Source: a virus. Taken from it: a stretch of DNA of 64,000 nucleotides. The notes under the pieces were generated by a model. The model did no database searches, had not been told where the DNA came from, and saw only the letters and a list, made by a program, of their open reading frames with translations. Below are positions 1 through 9,709 of the stretch, in pieces. The DNA lies in IMG/VR virus record IMGVR_UViG_3300032032_000001, positions 62,001 to 126,000 of that record. One strand, 5' to 3'. Positions within the stretch are counted from its first letter, which is position 1. Each line of letters opens with the position of its first letter. A program made the translations under genes and the position numbers.

Positions 1-1
1 C

Positions 2-3000
2 GACAAGAAACGCGGCGAGGTTGTAAAGCTGGCCAAAGTATTGTCACGCGGGGCAGCCCCGGCGAACGATACTGAAGCGGCAAGTATAATTAAGGAAGCT
101 TACGCTGGTACCAAGCTGCTCCCTGACACAACCAAAATCACCCTGGGGTCAGCGTTTGACTCGGTAAATGGGGACGCTCTCCTGGCTACATCGTCTAAGT
201 TATTAGGCGTTAATAGGGGAGAGAGGGATGTTGATAACCGAGACTCTCTACGGTTTAAGGAGCTTTGGTCAATAAATGACCATATTCCGGAACGAATTCA
301 GAACTCTCAGCGCAGGATCAAATACAAGCTCGGAAACAATGTGGACCGGAGAGACAGCGTCAGATCTATTATCACGTCTGATATCTTCAACATCCCCATT
401 AAGACGTTCTTTACGTCAACGAGCCTGTCGCAGCAGACATCCCAGGTTAATCCTGTGGACATGATGGGCGGGTTTCTCCGTACGACAATCATGGGGCAAG
501 GCGGTATCGTGAGCGAAAACGCCGTGTCCGAAGACGCCAAGCTGATCGACTCTAGTTACCTAGGGTTTATTGATCCGGTACACACTCCTGAAGGAAAGAG
601 GTCTGGCATCAGTGGCCACCTCTCTCTTGGGGTAGAGAAGCACGGCACCACGCCAAAGATACAGGTGTACGACGTTAAGGAGAAAAAGTTCGCGGCACGG
701 AGCCCTGGAGAGCTTGTCGGGAAAGCGGTCGCGTTCCCTGATCAGTATTCTTTTAGTGGCAAAGCGCCCAAGGCTATCAGTGATCTGGTTACGGTAGTCA
801 GGAAGGATGGAGGCGACCCTGAAAAGATCAGCCCCTCCGAAGTCGATTACATCATAAAGACCCCTAAGCAGCTGTTCTCGATAACAGCTAACCTAGTGCC
901 GTTCCTTCCGTCGGATCAAGCCAACCGCGCCGGTATGGCCACCCGCCACTTAGAGCAGGCGATCTCATTAAAAGACCGTGAGGAGCCCTTGGTTCAGGTC
1001 ACATCCGGAAACCCTAGTGAGAAGTACAAGACCTGGGAGAAGATTGTGGGGTCTTTTACGAGCCACACAAGCCGCGTCTCCGGGACGGTTGAGACCGTCG
1101 GGAAGAACAAGATTGTGGTTCGCGGGAGCGACGGTGAGAAGCACGAGGTTCCCCTCTATGACAACTTCCCACTAAACGACAAGAAGGCCTTTATTTCAAG
1201 CACCCCAACGGTTGCAAAGGGGGACAAGGTTAAGGCCGGTCAAGCTGTGGCGGATACGAACTTCACTAAGAATGGGACGTTGGCGATGGGGACAAACCTA
1301 CGCGTCGCCTATCTACCATATAAGGGGTTAGTGTTTGAGGATGGTATCGTTATATCTGAGACCGCTTCAAATAAGCTTATCAGTGAGCACCTCCATAAAA
1401 ACAGGGCGTATGTCGAGAAATCCATGGGAGTTGGTCTGAAGAAGTTCAGGGCAAATTTCCCTGGGTACGTGACCGAGGATAACGCCGCAAAGCTCGATGA
1501 AGATGGCGTGATAAAGAAGGGTCAAAAAGTTGACCCAGGTGACGTATTAATGACAGTCCTGCAAAAGACGGAGCCCTCTAAGGAGCAGCTACTTCTTAAG
1601 GGGATCCATAAGTCACTAATAAGGCCCTACAAGAACAAGTCTGTGACTTGGGACAAACCGTATACTGGCGTCGTAACGGATGTTGTTAGGAATGGTCGCG
1701 AGATTGTTGCGTACGTCAAGACCGAGGAATCGGCAGATGTTGGCGATAAGCTTACTGGGAGACACGGTAACAAGGGTGTGATTACAGCCGTAGTTCCTGA
1801 TGAGGAAATGCCGAGGGACGCTGACGGCAACCCCGTCCAATTGATCTTAAATCCATCGGGGGTTCCTGGACGAATCAACCTGGGACAGGTTCTGGAGACC
1901 AGTCTGGGCAAGGTGGCTAAAAAGCGCGGGGAGCCTTATGCCGTTGAGAACTTTCAATCTAATGACAGCAAGAAAGTCGTTACCGTACGTGAGCATAAGC
2001 GCACCGTTAAAACTACAAGTGGTGACACTAAAGAAATCACCGTTAAAGAGCACACTAGGGAACTTGGTTACCAAGAAAGAGTTAAGCAGATTTTGGCCGA
2101 AGAGGGTGTGTCTGAGACAACTGAACTATTTGACCCCGAGACTGGAAAGAGTCTGGGAGAGGTACTGGTAGGCCAGCACTACACTCTTAAGTTAATGCAT
2201 CAGGTGGATAAGAAGCTTCGAGCAAGGGCGCATGGGTACGGGCACGACTATGATGCCAACCTCGTCCCTAAGGGCGGCGGGGAGTCCGGTGCTGCTCAGA
2301 GGTTTGGGGAACTAGGTCTATATGCAATGCTTGCACACGGCGCGACCTCAAATATACGAGAGGCACTGACCTACAAGAGCGATAAGGCGCAAGACGAAGT
2401 TTGGACAGCTGTGCAGACAGGGGCGATCTTACCGGCACCAAAATCCTCGTTCGCATATGAAAAGTTCCTTGCGTACATGCAGGGACTAGGCCTCAACGTG
2501 GAGAAGGAGGGCAACGGGTTAGTTGTCAGTCCTCTCACGGAAAAGCAGATTAAAGAAGCGTCTAACGGGGAGATCAAAGACGGAAGCAAGGTGATCAGAG
2601 GGAAAGACCTGAAGCCTGAAAAGGGCGGTCTTTTTGATGAGACCGTGACCGGAGGTCCCGGCGGGAAGCACTGGGCACATATGGTGCTTGGGATGTCCAT
2701 GCCCAACCCGATGTTTGAGAAGTCAGTCAGATCATTACTCGGTATCACCGGGAAGCAGTACGACGGCATTGTCGATGGCTCTCTGGGGTTTGATGAGAAC
2801 GGGGATGTTGTGCCAGCAGCCGATGGCATTCAGACGGGGCCCGAGGCATTAACGAGGGCGCTGGGTAGCATCAACGTAGATAAAGATTTAGCGAGCGCCA
2901 AGAAAGACATAAAAACAGCTCGTAGGAACAATTTGGATAAGCTGAACAAGAAGATCAAGTATCTTCTCATGCTTAAGAAAAATGGTCTTTCGCCAAAAGA

Positions 3001-5689
3001 GGCGTACACGACATCAGTTGTTCCGGTTCTACCCCCCGTATTCCGACCAATCACGGCTATGGAGGGCGGTGACTTAAACATCGATGGCACAAACATGCTT
3101 TACAGAGACATCGCCATCCTCAGCCAAAAGCTCAAAGAGTCCACCGGGGTCCTTCCCGAGGAAGCCATCTCCGCCCTTCGAGGCGACCTGTATGACGCTG
3201 TTGATGCGTTGATGGGGACATCCACGCCCTCTGAGTCGGCCACCATGACGGACGGGCAAGCCCGCCCACCCGGAATCCTCACCATCCTGTCCGGCAGGCA
3301 GTCGCCCAAGCAGAGCTTTTTTCATAAGCGCATCTTGGATCGAAAGCAGGACATTTCTATGCGGTCGGTGATTGTTCCCAACATGGATCTGCACTTGGAT
3401 GAAATCGGCCTTCCTAGAAAAGGGGCCATGAAAATATACAGACCATTTGTGGTGAAAGAGCTTGTTAGAATGGGGTACACGCCCCTTAGGGCGCGTGAGG
3501 AGATCGAGAAGAAAACGCCCCTTGCGGATAGAGCGCTTGAGGTTGCCGTAAAGAAGCGGCCCGTGTTCTTTAAGCGAGACCCTGTCCTGCATAAGTTTGG
3601 GATTATGGCCTTCCGCCCCAAGCTTCACGACGAATCATCTATTCATATCCACCCCCTGGTGACCGGCGGCTTTAACGCCGACTTTGACGGCGACACGATG
3701 GCTGTGTTTCTTCCTGTGTCCCAGGAGTCTATCGACGAAGCGGAAAAACTACTCCCGTCCAAGAACCTGTTTAACCCCGCCACTGGAAAGGTCATGTACC
3801 AGCCCACATTGGAGGGGCAGCTTGGACTGTTCCTGCTTACGCAGATGGGGAAGAATACCAAGAAGAGCTTTGGCTCGGAAAAGGAAGCGATAGCCTCTGC
3901 GAAAGCGGGGGACACCGCTATGTCTGACGTTGTTTCTGTTGGCGGGAAAAAGACTACGGCAGGTAGATTATTATTCAATAATGCGCTGCCCTCTAAAGTC
4001 CGTTCAGACAAGCTTCTTACTGATCCAGACATGGTTATGGGGAAGAAGAATCTCCAGGCAGTCCTTCGTGGCATTGCTACCAAGTCGCCAGCCGAGTTTC
4101 AGGTAGCGGTTGATAAGATTAAAGATCTTGGGTTTGGGCACGCTTACAATATCGGGTTCTCGTTCAACCTCGGAGACTTTGACGCGATGAGAGATCTTCG
4201 GGAAAAGAAGATGAAGGGGGCGCACGCTAAGGAGGCGGTTATCCGCAAGCAAGAGCGGATGAAGCTCATATCCCCGGAGGCCGCAGAAAAGAAGATCATA
4301 GATCTGTACACGGAGGTCACACAGGATTTATCCACAGAGGCGAAAAAGATCTTGGACAAGAAAGGCAACAAGTTGAGGACGATGGAGAAAGCTGGGGTGA
4401 AGCCCGCCTGGGCTCAGTTGCAGCAGATGCTTATTGGTCCGATGCTGTTGGAGAACGCTAAAGGGCGCGTCATCCCAGTGCCTGTTGATCGATCATACTC
4501 GGAAGGGTTGCGGTCATCCGACTATTGGGTTGCCTCCTCCGGCGCTCGAAAAGGCCTTATTGAAAAAGTCCAGTCTGTGCAAAAGCCTGGAGCTTTGAAC
4601 AAACAGCTTGCAAATACAATGATGTCGTACATCGTCACCGCAGATGACTGCGGGACAACTAAGGGCATCGCCCTAGATGCCGCTGACTCAGACCTTGTTG
4701 ATAGATTTACGGCTAAGCCTATAAGCGCTAAAGGGTTACGAGTTTCGGCCAACACCGCACTAACTCCTGCCCTAGTGTCACGGATAAAGAGCGCTAAGGT
4801 GTCTAAGATTGTCGTTAAGTCCCCTCTCAAGTGTGAGGCTAAAAAAGGGCTGTGCTCAAAGTGCTACGGGCTACAAGACAACGGACTCCCGATCTCAAAA
4901 GGTACGAATATTGGCGTTATAGCCGGTACCGCGCTGGGAGAGCGGGGGACCCAGTTGTCTATGAAAACCTTTCATACTGGTGGTGTCGCTGGCTCATCCG
5001 GCGGAGTCGTTGGTGGGATAGATCGCATTAGCCAACTACTCAAGATGCCAGCAACTCTCCCCAACGCTGCTGTTCTCTCCCCAGCAACCGCGACTGTTTC
5101 CAGTATCAAAGAAAGCCCCGTGGGTGGTTTTGATATGACAATCGGGAATGAGGATATTTACGTCCCTGCCGGGAGAACCCTGAAGGTAACTAAGGGCTCC
5201 AAGGTGAAGAAGGGGCAGCAGATTTCCAGTGGTGTAATTGACCCACGGGATCTTCTATCTAAAACCAACGTAGATACCGTACAGGCATACATCGCTGATG
5301 AGATTAATAGGGTTTATAAAGCAGAGGGCATTAAGCGCCGAAACATCGAAGTGGTGACTAAGGCGATAACTAATCTCGGCAGAGTAACTAACCCTGGCGG
5401 GTCTGATTTTATCAAAAATGACTACATCTCTATATCACACGCTAATGCCCTAAATAGATCTGGGAAGCTGAAGGAGCCGTTGGTGGTTGAGCCAACGCTT
5501 CGTGGAATTGAGACCCTTCCCCTAGACCAAACAACGGACTGGCTGGCAAGGCTTCAATACCGGAAGTTAAAGGAGACATTTATTAGGGCCGCCAACGAGG
5601 GCTGGGAATCTGATATACATGGAGTGCACCCAACCCCAGGCATCGCCTATTCGGCAGAGTTTGGGAAAGGTAAGGAGGGCCCCTACTGA
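2..5689 (+). CDS. Fused beta/beta-prime RNA polymerase polypeptide, 5' end outside the window
   Basis: Catalytic core of a multisubunit DNA-dependent RNA polymerase with beta and beta-prime parts in one chain. The frame is open to the left edge, so the N-terminal part of beta is missing; a TTG at 41 is only the first possible start. Numbered from that TTG, beta motifs come first: HTPEGKRSG near 190, GRHGNKGV near 573, then NPSGVPGRINLGQ and AAQRFGELGLYA. Beta-prime follows: LKPEKGGLFDE, RSVIVPNM, the catalytic NADFDGD (Asp1214, 1216 and 1218), the zinc site Cys1598/1605/1608 (CEAKKGLCSKCYG) and GTALGERGTQLSMKTFHTGG in the trigger-loop region. The N-terminal zinc-binding domain of bacterial beta-prime seems absent: LKPEKGGLFDE leads to HWAHMVL without the Cys cluster. 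Alpha, omega and sigma partners are not seen here. It directly precedes virion genes, so packaging in the virion is possible but inferred. Confidence 0.95.
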   Translation, partial: DKKRGEVVKLAKVLSRGAAPANDTEAASIIKEAYAGTKLLPDTTKITLGSAFDSVNGDALLATSSKLLGVNRGERDVDNRDSLRFKELWSINDHIPERIQNSQRRIKYKLGNNVDRRDSVRSIITSDIFNIPIKTFFTSTSLSQQTSQVNPVDMMGGFLRTTIMGQGGIVSENAVSEDAKLIDSSYLGFIDPVHTPEGKRSGISGHLSLGVEKHGTTPKIQVYDVKEKKFAARSPGELVGKAVAFPDQYSFSGKAPKAISDLVTVVRKDGGDPEKISPSEVDYIIKTPKQLFSITANLVPFLPSDQANRAGMATRHLEQAISLKDREEPLVQVTSGNPSEKYKTWEKIVGSFTSHTSRVSGTVETVGKNKIVVRGSDGEKHEVPLYDNFPLNDKKAFISSTPTVAKGDKVKAGQAVADTNFTKNGTLAMGTNLRVAYLPYKGLVFEDGIVISETASNKLISEHLHKNRAYVEKSMGVGLKKFRANFPGYVTEDNAAKLDEDGVIKKGQKVDPGDVLMTVLQKTEPSKEQLLLKGIHKSLIRPYKNKSVTWDKPYTGVVTDVVRNGREIVAYVKTEESADVGDKLTGRHGNKGVITAVVPDEEMPRDADGNPVQLILNPSGVPGRINLGQVLETSLGKVAKKRGEPYAVENFQSNDSKKVVTVREHKRTVKTTSGDTKEITVKEHTRELGYQERVKQILAEEGVSETTELFDPETGKSLGEVLVGQHYTLKLMHQVDKKLRARAHGYGHDYDANLVPKGGGESGAAQRFGELGLYAMLAHGATSNIREALTYKSDKAQDEVWTAVQTGAILPAPKSSFAYEKFLAYMQGLGLNVEKEGNGLVVSPLTEKQIKEASNGEIKDGSKVIRGKDLKPEKGGLFDETVTGGPGGKHWAHMVLGMSMPNPMFEKSVRSLLGITGKQYDGIVDGSLGFDENGDVVPAADGIQTGPEALTRALGSINVDKDLASAKKDIKTARRNNLDKLNKKIKYLLMLKKNGLSPKEAYTTSVVPVLPPVFRPITAMEGGDLNIDGTNMLYRDIAILSQKLKESTGVLPEEAISALRGDLYDAVDALMGTSTPSESATMTDGQARPPGILTILSGRQSPKQSFFHKRILDRKQDISMRSVIVPNMDLHLDEIGLPRKGAMKIYRPFVVKELVRMGYTPLRAREEIEKKTPLADRALEVAVKKRPVFFKRDPVLHKFGIMAFRPKLHDESSIHIHPLVTGGFNADFDGDTMAVFLPVSQESIDEAEKLLPSKNLFNPATGKVMYQPTLEGQLGLFLLTQMGKNTKKSFGSEKEAIASAKAGDTAMSDVVSVGGKKTTAGRLLFNNALPSKVRSDKLLTDPDMVMGKKNLQAVLRGIATKSPAEFQVAVDKIKDLGFGHAYNIGFSFNLGDFDAMRDLREKKMKGAHAKEAVIRKQERMKLISPEAAEKKIIDLYTEVTQDLSTEAKKILDKKGNKLRTMEKAGVKPAWAQLQQMLIGPMLLENAKGRVIPVPVDRSYSEGLRSSDYWVASSGARKGLIEKVQSVQKPGALNKQLANTMMSYIVTADDCGTTKGIALDAADSDLVDRFTAKPISAKGLRVSANTALTPALVSRIKSAKVSKIVVKSPLKCEAKKGLCSKCYGLQDNGLPISKGTNIGVIAGTALGERGTQLSMKTFHTGGVAGSSGGVVGGIDRISQLLKMPATLPNAAVLSPATATVSSIKESPVGGFDMTIGNEDIYVPAGRTLKVTKGSKVKKGQQISSGVIDPRDLLSKTNVDTVQAYIADEINRVYKAEGIKRRNIEVVTKAITNLGRVTNPGGSDFIKNDYISISHANALNRSGKLKEPLVVEPTLRGIETLPLDQTTDWLARLQYRKLKETFIRAANEGWESDIHGVHPTPGIAYSAEFGKGKEGPY

Positions 5690-7155
5690 TGGATGATCTA
5701 ACCAGCGCAAACCCGGAGGGGTCGTTTGAGGACTCATATACAAAAACAGGAGCCCAATCGGACGGGCCCGCAAGCATTCAGCTCGCTCAGATAACTAACG
5801 TTAACCCGGAAGAGTACACTGTCGATGTGATGACGACCTACACGCATAAGGCGTTGGTTGACCTCCCGTTCGCTTCGCCGTTATGCCACCGAGATCATCG
5901 CGGCGGCATGTACGCTATGCCGGAGAGAGACGCGTACTGTTACGTGTGCCAGTGCCAGGATGGGACATCTTTTGTCTTAGGGTTTATTAACAACCCCGTT
6001 ACCATAGTGCCTGAAGAGTACGCAGCCGTTGAGGGCTCAACAGCGGAACTGATAACGGAAACAGCAGACAAGGGACCAAGCTTTAAGGGCGCTCGTGGGC
6101 ACCTGGAGCCTGGGGATATTTTCCTGGGCACCCTGGACGGTAACAGCGTTATCGTTCGAAGGGGTGGGATGGTCCAAATCGGGTCTACGTCATTAGCGCA
6201 ACGCATCTATCTGCCGGTCGAGAACGTCATAAGAGATTACTTTCAGAGATACCAAGCAGTAAGCCCTGTAGGGGAGATCGACTGGGGGCACGCTATTTTA
6301 GTGGAGGGCGAGACGCCCACGCAACAGGGCGGGTATCTCGCTAAAGACCTAAAAGACGACAATATCCCCAGCGAGGTCTTAGAGGTCGCTGAGAAGACCC
6401 CTGTTCTTGTTAAGTACAATATTAAAGACCTGTGCCAAGAAGATGTCACTGAAGGCAAGTACACAGTTGAGCTTAGGGTTGGAAGGCTTACGGCGGAACA
6501 GCTTGATCCCGAAGAAGACCCTGAGCATGTGTTCGGTCAGGCGGACCACAAGGCGTCCTCGGACCCGAGAGTAGAAAAACCTGTCAAGGCGTCTTCTGGT
6601 GACAAGGGCATTATAAAAGAAGAAAAGGGCGTTCTAAGTTTCACGATATACCAGCATGATGATGGTGTAGATGACAAGGAACGCGTTAGGTACGTATTCC
6701 AACTTAACAGGGATGGTGATAATCTAATCTTTACGCGTGGAAATATTCACGCCGAAGTATCCCAGACCGTATATGCAAATGTCCGTGAAGGCATTAAGAT
6801 CGTGTACGGAGACAAGGGCGGTAGCAAGGAAACCAAGGAAAACAAACAGTCCATAATTGAATTATTACAGGATAATGATTTCAAGGCGTTTGTTAAGAAT
6901 ATGGTTATAGAGTGCATGGAGGGCTATCACCTAAAGTCCCCCAAAGAGGTTTACATCGAAGGAGAGGCTGAGGTGCAGCTAGGTAAAAAAGGACAAGGCG
7001 GCGCGGATCAATCGGTAGTTCTTTTGGACGATCTGGCAACTTGGCTTACCACAAGCTTTTCCTGCATGACCGCTTGGGGCCCCAGTGGACCTGTTATCAC
7101 ACCACCCACACAGTCGGACATTGCGTCAGCCAGTGTGAAGGCAAAGAAGGGGTAG
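5689..7155 (+). CDS. Baseplate spike / gpV-like candidate
   Basis: A 488-residue protein starting at the last base of the polymerase stop codon, with AGGAGG upstream. Residues about 25-115 look like the OB-fold domain of phage baseplate assembly proteins (gpV/gp5 type): ASIQLAQITNVNPEEYTVDV is followed by a conserved-looking segment of alternating hydrophobics (PLCHRDHRGGMYAMPERDAY) and VLGFINNPV. The middle is acidic and charged, and the C-terminal part (about 385-488) could be a spike or oligomerisation region. The order of OB fold then a beta-rich tail is typical of hub/spike proteins that pierce the host envelope. The assignment rests on pattern only. An unrelated OB-fold virion protein is the main alternative. 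Confidence 0.5.
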   Translation: MDDLTSANPEGSFEDSYTKTGAQSDGPASIQLAQITNVNPEEYTVDVMTTYTHKALVDLPFASPLCHRDHRGGMYAMPERDAYCYVCQCQDGTSFVLGFINNPVTIVPEEYAAVEGSTAELITETADKGPSFKGARGHLEPGDIFLGTLDGNSVIVRRGGMVQIGSTSLAQRIYLPVENVIRDYFQRYQAVSPVGEIDWGHAILVEGETPTQQGGYLAKDLKDDNIPSEVLEVAEKTPVLVKYNIKDLCQEDVTEGKYTVELRVGRLTAEQLDPEEDPEHVFGQADHKASSDPRVEKPVKASSGDKGIIKEEKGVLSFTIYQHDDGVDDKERVRYVFQLNRDGDNLIFTRGNIHAEVSQTVYANVREGIKIVYGDKGGSKETKENKQSIIELLQDNDFKAFVKNMVIECMEGYHLKSPKEVYIEGEAEVQLGKKGQGGADQSVVLLDDLATWLTTSFSCMTAWGPSGPVITPPTQSDIASASVKAKKG

Positions 7156-7159
7156 TATT

Positions 7160-7630
7160 ATGCCATTAGCTGGCGCTTTTAATGATATGAAACAAGCTAT
7201 ATTGTCCTTTGACCTGTCGCCCGGATTTCATGCCGGTAATGAGTGGGCAAAGGTAGCGGAAGCTTATTTCCAGAACGGAACCAACCCTGTCTGGGCTGAC
7301 CTAAGCGCGGGCAAGGCCCAGTTTGCCGCGACAATGGGCCAGGAGATTCCTGCTGACCCGATGCCCGCTGCTGCTATTATTTTCGCTAACGCGTGGGCGG
7401 CTTTTGCGGGAACCTGTGTAGCGAGCTGCTCACCAGGACTCCCCGGATTTATCCCGCCCATAGCGCCGCCACCAAACCCGCCCACTTTTACGTGGAGTGC
7501 TCCGGCAGACACTGTGGACGCGCAGGTGACACAACTTTTGGCAGATTTAACCACGTGGGTTAATGCTGGAACCGTGGCGGTACCGCCTCCGGGACCAGGA
7601 AGTCCTATTCCTACGCCCCCATGGACATAG
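7160..7630 (+). CDS. Hypothetical proline-rich virion-region protein
   Basis: A 156-residue protein four bases after the spike candidate and probably co-transcribed with it. The first 100 residues are alanine-rich and probably helical. There are PPIAPPPNPP and PPPGPGSP segments, and the protein ends in PTPPWT. I do not recognise a family. Its position beside a baseplate candidate suggests a small tail or baseplate component. Confidence 0.75.
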   Translation: MPLAGAFNDMKQAILSFDLSPGFHAGNEWAKVAEAYFQNGTNPVWADLSAGKAQFAATMGQEIPADPMPAAAIIFANAWAAFAGTCVASCSPGLPGFIPPIAPPPNPPTFTWSAPADTVDAQVTQLLADLTTWVNAGTVAVPPPGPGSPIPTPPWT

Positions 7631-7639
7631 GAGTAGTCA

Positions 7640-7717
7640 GTGACTTCAACAACTGATAAATACGCTGTATTATTAAAACGGACTAAGAGCCAAGCAACCG
7701 TGGACTCAAAGTCGTAG
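7640..7717 (+). CDS. Possible 25-residue peptide
   Basis: GTG start at 7640 with AGGAG (7629-7633) six bases upstream; 25 codons ending in TAG. It fills the only gap between two co-directional genes. No recognisable motif; basic and polar. It could equally be untranslated spacer. Confidence 0.3.
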   Translation: MTSTTDKYAVLLKRTKSQATVDSKS

Positions 7718-7727
7718 GAGTTAAATC

Positions 7728-9704
7728 ATGGAACTAATTAGAAAATTGCAGGGACCAGCGTTTGAAAAAACAGCGGGCAAATTCCTGCTCGGGGATAACC
7801 CGAATACGTACGCAAGCGAGTTGATCGCACACCTGTACAAACAACACCCTTACTTGGGGCAGTATCAGGTGAACATCTCCATCCAGGGGCAAGACCAAAG
7901 CATGGGGTTCTTGTACGGGGTTTTTCTGGTTAGTCAGAATTCTGATGTCCCGCCCCCGAGCGGGCAGCAGCAGATGGGACAGGTCATTAGTCAGGGCCAG
8001 CCACCAGCGGACCCTAAAGAGAGCGTTAGAATACCCATTATCGTTGAGAATAAGAGAGCGTACTCCTACGACGTTTTCATTACTCCAGACGGAAGGTTTC
8101 TACCCCTCAGTGAGGAGCGGGTCGCTTCGGCAATGTTTGATTCCTCGCCGTACTCAGTGGCCCCGGCCCTGAAAGACACTGCTAATCCTTCAGCAGCGTC
8201 CCAAAACATCAGTCCAGAGATGCCTACGTCAGCGGACGGCTCAGCGGGTGGTGGTACCCCCCTAAGCAAGATGTCTTCCTTGGATTTCGTGAGAATCTCT
8301 AAGGAAAGTGTGAATGACTTCCTGAACAAGATCGCGGTTGATCAGACCCTTGTTGACGCAGCGTCTATTAATTCTAGCTTCGCCGAGGCTCTCACTAAAC
8401 TAGCGTCAGCCACCCCCGAAGAGGCCGCTGAAGAAAGCGCTGATACGATTGGCGATTTTGATGCGGCTGTTATCTCGAAGGTCTCTGGTGGATATCGCGT
8501 AAAGACAGCGGTAGCTAACGGGAACTTTACTAACGAGATCTTTATTGAGAACAAGAACGCAGAAACAATCCCAGTGGATCTTCGCCAAGCCATCATTAAG
8601 CACGGATCGGTTTTATTATCCGGTAATAATGATGAACTTCTTGGCGTCCTGCCTACCTATGGCCTTGAGTCTGTAGTTGATTCTGGGGTCTATTCTGTCA
8701 TCAATAAGCACGGGAGTGCCCAACGGGCAGCAATTATTACGGACGTAATATCCTTGAGCGGCAAGAGCATGGGCGTCAACCTTGTGGTTGGTAAGTCCGG
8801 TGCCGCAATCCAGGAGAAAGTCGCCGGTGTCCAGTGCGGAGAATTGAACTTCTCTGAGCTGGCTGGCGGGAATCCTCATGGTGATGGCGTCTTTCTTTTT
8901 AAGTCTGCTAACGCTGTGTCCCCACCTGTTGAGGTTAAGCACGCAGTTCTCACGCAGGGTAGTGCGCCTGAGTTTATCTGTGACCACCCGATGCTTGGTA
9001 ATATTACGGTCAAGACCGCGAATGTTGTCAGGCCTACACAGGAAACCGATAACTCCTTCTTAGTCCCTAGTGATACCGTGTTCCTGCCTCTTGAGTTTGG
9101 GGCTAGATACGGAGAAGAGATTGACTCCGTAGAAAAGATCGCCAGCCGAAGAGATGCTATCAATAAGGTTAGGATCGTATCTAACGGATCTGAGTTCTCC
9201 TTTTCCGGGAAGCCCGTTGAGCATCTTGAGAAGAACGCGAATCTCAATTCCGAAGACACCCTTTTGCGTATTGGCCTGCTTGGGGACTCCTCAGAGGGAG
9301 CGCTGAAGAAATTAGCTGCGGCATCCCGAGGGGAAGAGGTAACGTTTGTTCCGAGTAATAGAATTATTAACGATTTACCGGGGTCCGACGCTGACGAGGA
9401 AATCGCTAATATTGCAAATATTATCAGACTAGATTTGGTAAAGGAGGCCGCTGCGCTATCTGGGGCAGACACCGTGGACTCAGTATTATCGCTTAATTTT
9501 ATTACCCCGGAGAATGTTCAGGGGTATATTGACGCACTACCAACTTTTGAGGAGTCTTCGTCGAAACTTGCTGAACTACTTGTTGGGGTTCGGCTCGGTT
9601 TATCTGATGTTCCTGAGGCAGCGGTATCTTCTGCGCTTCGTGGAATGGAGCGTGCAGTCCAAGGGCTCAAGAAGCTCCAAATCAGGTCAAATGCGACGAT
9701 TTAA
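7728..9704 (+). CDS. Large hypothetical virion-type protein
   Basis: A 658-residue protein with AGGAG before the ATG. I do not recognise the family. The N-terminus has FEKTAGKFLLGDNP; residues 35-75 look beta-rich. It contains several short K-x-A motifs (EKTAG, TKLAS, EKIAS, KKLAAAS) that recur across the head-gene region. No transmembrane segment, signal peptide or enzymatic motif is visible. Its position among structural genes suggests a virion protein. A portal of divergent sequence cannot be excluded but nothing specific supports it. Confidence 0.85.
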   Translation: MELIRKLQGPAFEKTAGKFLLGDNPNTYASELIAHLYKQHPYLGQYQVNISIQGQDQSMGFLYGVFLVSQNSDVPPPSGQQQMGQVISQGQPPADPKESVRIPIIVENKRAYSYDVFITPDGRFLPLSEERVASAMFDSSPYSVAPALKDTANPSAASQNISPEMPTSADGSAGGGTPLSKMSSLDFVRISKESVNDFLNKIAVDQTLVDAASINSSFAEALTKLASATPEEAAEESADTIGDFDAAVISKVSGGYRVKTAVANGNFTNEIFIENKNAETIPVDLRQAIIKHGSVLLSGNNDELLGVLPTYGLESVVDSGVYSVINKHGSAQRAAIITDVISLSGKSMGVNLVVGKSGAAIQEKVAGVQCGELNFSELAGGNPHGDGVFLFKSANAVSPPVEVKHAVLTQGSAPEFICDHPMLGNITVKTANVVRPTQETDNSFLVPSDTVFLPLEFGARYGEEIDSVEKIASRRDAINKVRIVSNGSEFSFSGKPVEHLEKNANLNSEDTLLRIGLLGDSSEGALKKLAAASRGEEVTFVPSNRIINDLPGSDADEEIANIANIIRLDLVKEAAALSGADTVDSVLSLNFITPENVQGYIDALPTFEESSSKLAELLVGVRLGLSDVPEAAVSSALRGMERAVQGLKKLQIRSNATI

Positions 9705-9709
9705 TAGAT

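Noticed and set aside
3074-3628. 184-residue - strand frame inside the polymerase gene
   Set aside because: It is antisense to highly conserved beta-prime sequence and has no translation signals.
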